Source: Enterobacter cloacae
GTDB lineage: Bacteria; Pseudomonadota; Gammaproteobacteria; Enterobacterales; Enterobacteriaceae
Assembly (NCBI RefSeq): GCF_013375935.1
Contig: NZ_CP056117.1
Coordinates: forward strand, 1,302,001 to 1,366,000
Direction of reading: 5' to 3'
DNA length: 64,000 bases
Shown here: positions 61,623 through 64,000 of the stretch, piece by piece
How the letters are laid out: each line of letters opens with the position of its first letter
Numbering within the stretch: the stretch's first letter is position 1
The notes under the pieces: generated by a model
Databases searched by the model: none
The model's input: only the letters and a program-made list of their open reading frames with translations
What the model was told of the DNA's origin: nothing
Translations under genes and position numbers: made by a program

Positions 61623-62356
61623 AGCATGCCTCCGTTAATCGAAATCACCTGGCGCGTCACGTAGCCTGCCTTATCCGACATCAGATAGCTCGCCAGCCCG
61701 GCCACCTCCTCGGCCTGGCCCATGCGCTGCATGGGTATCATCGACATCGCCGCGTTCAGCGCGGCCTCGTCCATCTCGATCATGCCGGTATCAATCAGCC
61801 CCGGCGCGATGCAGTTGACGGTGATTTTGCGTTTCGCCAGCTCGGTGGCGAGCGCTTTGGTGGCCCCGATAATCCCGGCTTTGGCCGCGCTGTAGTTCAC
61901 CTGCCCACGGTTGCCCATAATGCCTGACACCGACGACAGGGTGACGATCCGCCCGCCCCTGCGGGTGCCAATCATCGGCATAATGCAGGGGTGAATAACG
62001 TTATAAAAACTGTCGAGATTGGTGTGGATCACGCGGTCCCAGTCATCCTCACTGAGCGCCGGAAATGCGCCGTCGCGGGTAATGCCGGCGTTACTTACCA
62101 CGCCATAAAACGCGCCGCGATCGGCGATCTCCTGCTCCAGCACCGTGCGGCACTGCTCGCGGTTGCCCACGTCGAACGTGAGTAAACGGCCCGCGCCGCC
62201 CGCCCGGACAATCGCATCCAGCGTCTCCTGCGCGCCCGCCTCATCACGATGGTAGTGCACGCCGACGGTAAAACCGTCCGCCGCAAGCTGAAGGGCGATG
62301 GCGCGGCCAATGCCTTTGCTGGCCCCGGTGACCAGTACGGATCGACTCAGACTCAT
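61619..62356 (-). CDS. apeQ: 3-oxoacyl-ACP reductase, FabG-like (ApeQ-like)
   Basis: 245 residues, SDR ketoreductase. TGASKGIGRAIA near 10, NAGITRDGAF near 90, catalytic Ser in SSVSGIMGNRGQVN and Tyr-x3-Lys in YSAAKAG (about 152). It reduces the beta-keto group in each polyene elongation cycle (established for APE pathways). It overlaps its neighbours by 4 bases on both sides, implying tight coupling. Confidence 0.9.
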   Translation of the reverse strand: MSLSRSVLVTGASKGIGRAIALQLAADGFTVGVHYHRDEAGAQETLDAIVRAGGAGRLLTFDVGNREQCRTVLEQEIADRGAFYGVVSNAGITRDGAFPALSEDDWDRVIHTNLDSFYNVIHPCIMPMIGTRRGGRIVTLSSVSGIMGNRGQVNYSAAKAGIIGATKALATELAKRKITVNCIAPGLIDTGMIEMDEAALNAAMSMIPMQRMGQAEEVAGLASYLMSDKAGYVTRQVISINGGML

Positions 62357-62826
62357 GATGGTGTTCCCTGGTTGAAAAGTGTGGTTAATTCATCCTCGCT
62401 CGGCTGGAAGGTATTCACGCGGCCCGTGGCGAGGGGCACGCCGTCGCACTGAACGGTGCACTCGAAGCTGCCGAAGCGTTCATCCTGCATCAGGCGTTCG
62501 ATGGTGATGTTCAGCGTGCTGCCTGCGGCAAAATGTCCCGCGGCGCACGCCAGCTCGCGCGCGCCCAGCACCATACCCAGCGCACAGTGCGGCAGCCCTT
62601 TTTGCATCCGGTGCCACTCAGACCAGACGCCCACGGTCTGGGCCATCAGCTCCAGCGCAAACCAGCCGGGCAGGTCGCCATTAGCGTTCAGAAAGGGCGC
62701 AAGGACGCCCTGCCCGTTTACCGTCACGCGGCAGACGGCGCTGTCGTCGGTGACGCTCTCAACGGTTTCGAGCAGCATCATCGGCGCGTCGTGAGGAAGA
62801 TAATCGCCTGGCGGTAAATAGCGCAT
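62353..62826 (-). CDS. apeP: 3-hydroxyacyl-ACP dehydratase-like hotdog protein (ApeP-like)
   Basis: 157 residues from ATG 62826; the upstream frame lies within the ketosynthase and is not used. Hotdog fold of the FabZ/FabA type: YLPHDAPMMLLETV at the N-terminus and NGDLPGWFALELMAQTVGVW with the helix bearing the acidic residue. Expected to dehydrate hydroxyacyl-ACP to the trans-enoyl polyene without later reduction, which makes the conjugated chain. Overlaps the upstream stop by one base (TGATG) and the ketoreductase by four. Confidence 0.86.
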   Translation of the reverse strand: MRYLPPGDYLPHDAPMMLLETVESVTDDSAVCRVTVNGQGVLAPFLNANGDLPGWFALELMAQTVGVWSEWHRMQKGLPHCALGMVLGARELACAAGHFAAGSTLNITIERLMQDERFGSFECTVQCDGVPLATGRVNTFQPSEDELTTLFNQGTPS

Positions 62827-63992
62827 CACACTCTCCCCAGCAGAAGGCTGGCGTTGTTGCCGCCAAACGCGAACGAGTTCGACAGGATCGTCGGCTTTTT
62901 CAGCGGCGCGCTGTGGTGCAGCAAGCCGCAGGCGGGGAGCGTGTCGTCCGGCGCGTAGCGGGAAAAATCCTGCGGCGGCAGCGGCAGGCCGCGGGTCAGG
63001 ATCAGCCAGCTCAGGGCTGCCTCCGTGACCCCGGCGGCGCCCAGCGTGTGGCCGGTTAGGTGTTTCGTCGAGCTGCACGGCACGCGCTCGCCAAAGAGGT
63101 CGTGGATCGCCTGCGCCTCGATCCGATCGTTCAGCGGCGTGGCGGTGCCGTGCAGGTTGATATAGCCTACGTCCTCCGCCGTGATCCCCGCCTCGTTCAG
63201 CGCCTGGTTGATGGCGCGGATCGCCCCTTCACCCTGCGGATGCGGGGCGGAAATATGGTACGCATCGCTGGATTCTCCCGCGCCCAGAAGCGCAATTTCT
63301 CCCGGCTCGCGGGTCAGCACCATGAGCGCCGCCGCTTCACCAATGGTGATCCCCCGACGGTCGCGGCCAAACGGCTCGCACAGGGTCGGCGAGAGTGACT
63401 CCAGGCTGTTGAAGCCGTTAACCGGCATGCGGCTCAGGCTGTCTGCCCCGCCGACGATGGCGACGTCCACCAGCCCGGCGTCGATCAGGCGACGCCCGCT
63501 GATAATCGCCCGCGCGCTGGAGGAGCAGGCCGTCGAGATGGTATACGCCGGGCCGTCCAGCTCAAGCCAGCTGGCGAGAAAGCGCGACGGATCGCCGAGC
63601 TCCTGCTGCGGATATTGCCACTGCGGGCTGCGCTCCCCGCTACGGGAGAGGCGCACGTTTTCATCCCCCTCGTCCAGCCCGGAGGTGCTGGTGCCCAGCA
63701 CCACCGCCACGCGGTCGCGTCCTGCGCGGTTAATGGCCGCCTCAACCGAGGGCCGGATTTGCGCCAGCGCCGCCAGCAGCAGCTGGTTGTTGCGGCTGCG
63801 ATGGGCGGAAAAACGCTCGGGTATAGGCGGAAGTTCACCCTCAACGCCTCCCAGCACGGCCTCCGGAAAGCCCTGTAGCCAGCCCGCGCGCGGACGCATC
63901 CCGGGCGCCATGCCTGCGTTCAGGTTTGCCGCTATTTCATCAGCCGAGTTGCCCAGGGCGTTGACCATGCCAACCGCAGAAAGGTAAATCAT
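62826..63992 (-). CDS. apeO: Beta-ketoacyl-ACP synthase, aryl-polyene type (ApeO-like)
   Basis: 388 residues, FabB/FabF-like; complete in the window with its start 8 bases from the right edge, so the start cannot be checked against its ribosome site. Cys in STACSSSARAI (about 155), His in INLHGTATPLND and His in LTGHTLGAAG; SNSFAFGGNNAS at the C-terminus. Shorter than its partner at 60393 and only distantly similar. In studied APE systems the apeO ketosynthase pairs with a chain-length factor (ApeC) outside this window. Confidence 0.87.
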   Translation of the reverse strand: MIYLSAVGMVNALGNSADEIAANLNAGMAPGMRPRAGWLQGFPEAVLGGVEGELPPIPERFSAHRSRNNQLLLAALAQIRPSVEAAINRAGRDRVAVVLGTSTSGLDEGDENVRLSRSGERSPQWQYPQQELGDPSRFLASWLELDGPAYTISTACSSSARAIISGRRLIDAGLVDVAIVGGADSLSRMPVNGFNSLESLSPTLCEPFGRDRRGITIGEAAALMVLTREPGEIALLGAGESSDAYHISAPHPQGEGAIRAINQALNEAGITAEDVGYINLHGTATPLNDRIEAQAIHDLFGERVPCSSTKHLTGHTLGAAGVTEAALSWLILTRGLPLPPQDFSRYAPDDTLPACGLLHHSAPLKKPTILSNSFAFGGNNASLLLGRV

Positions 63993-64000
63993 CTCAGTCA

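Overview
This window is chromosomal DNA from an enterobacterium of the Enterobacter type (Enterobacter cloacae complex or a close relative such as Lelliottia or Leclercia). The evidence is the 16S/23S sequence, the protein-level match of most genes to Escherichia coli K-12 counterparts, and gene order that follows the E. coli 79-minute region. It also has features K-12 lacks: padC, an aryl-polyene cluster and a stand-alone terC. I cannot name the species from sequence alone.

Layout. 1-5100: an rRNA operon (16S missing its 5' end, tRNA-Ile(GAT), tRNA-Ala(TGC), 23S, 5S, terminator). 5190-7177: murB and birA. 7213-21288: the complete type II cellulose locus, bcsEFG leftward and bcsRQABZC rightward. 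21409-36372: pdeK, dctA, yhjJ, kdgK, pdeH, yhjG, yhjE, yhjD, yhjC, an SDR gene and yhjB. This block joins c-di-GMP turnover (pdeK, pdeH) to the c-di-GMP-activated cellulose synthase, and pdeH has a near-perfect FliA promoter. 36351-39032: a variable interval with a GH24-like protein lacking catalytic residues, a GNAT acetyltransferase and a large HEPN/ankyrin-like membrane protein. 39131-47347: treF, gor, rlmJ, prlC, rsmJ, uspA, uspB. 47390-48164: a small, lower-GC orphan pair that looks like a polymorphic toxin (type 44 domain) and a membrane-anchored partner. 48336-51260: pitA and yhiN.

51290-56560: an accessory catabolic cassette (hydroxyacid dehydrogenase, RraA-like aldolase, IclR regulator, MFS transporter) whose two structural promoters are copies of one regulatory module with identical internal spacing, followed by terC with a structured 5' leader. 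56656-59738: a HAD-IB phosphatase, an SDR gene, and a LysR gene divergent from phenolic acid decarboxylase padC. 59797-63992: the distal end of an aryl-polyene (APE) pigment cluster (phosphopantetheinyl transferase, two ketosynthases, ketoreductase, dehydratase), tightly overlapped and reading leftward; the rest lies beyond the window.

Noncoding structure is plentiful. A dispersed palindrome (CCCTCTCCC-loop-GGGAGAGGG, often followed by TTAGGGTGAGGG) occurs at seven gene ends; one copy supplies the last codons of rsmJ and another lies at the unusual birA-bcsG junction. The most interesting signals are the orphan toxin pair, the duplicated promoter module, the terC leader, an attenuator-like leader in front of dctA, and a multi-hairpin element between yhjG and yhjE.
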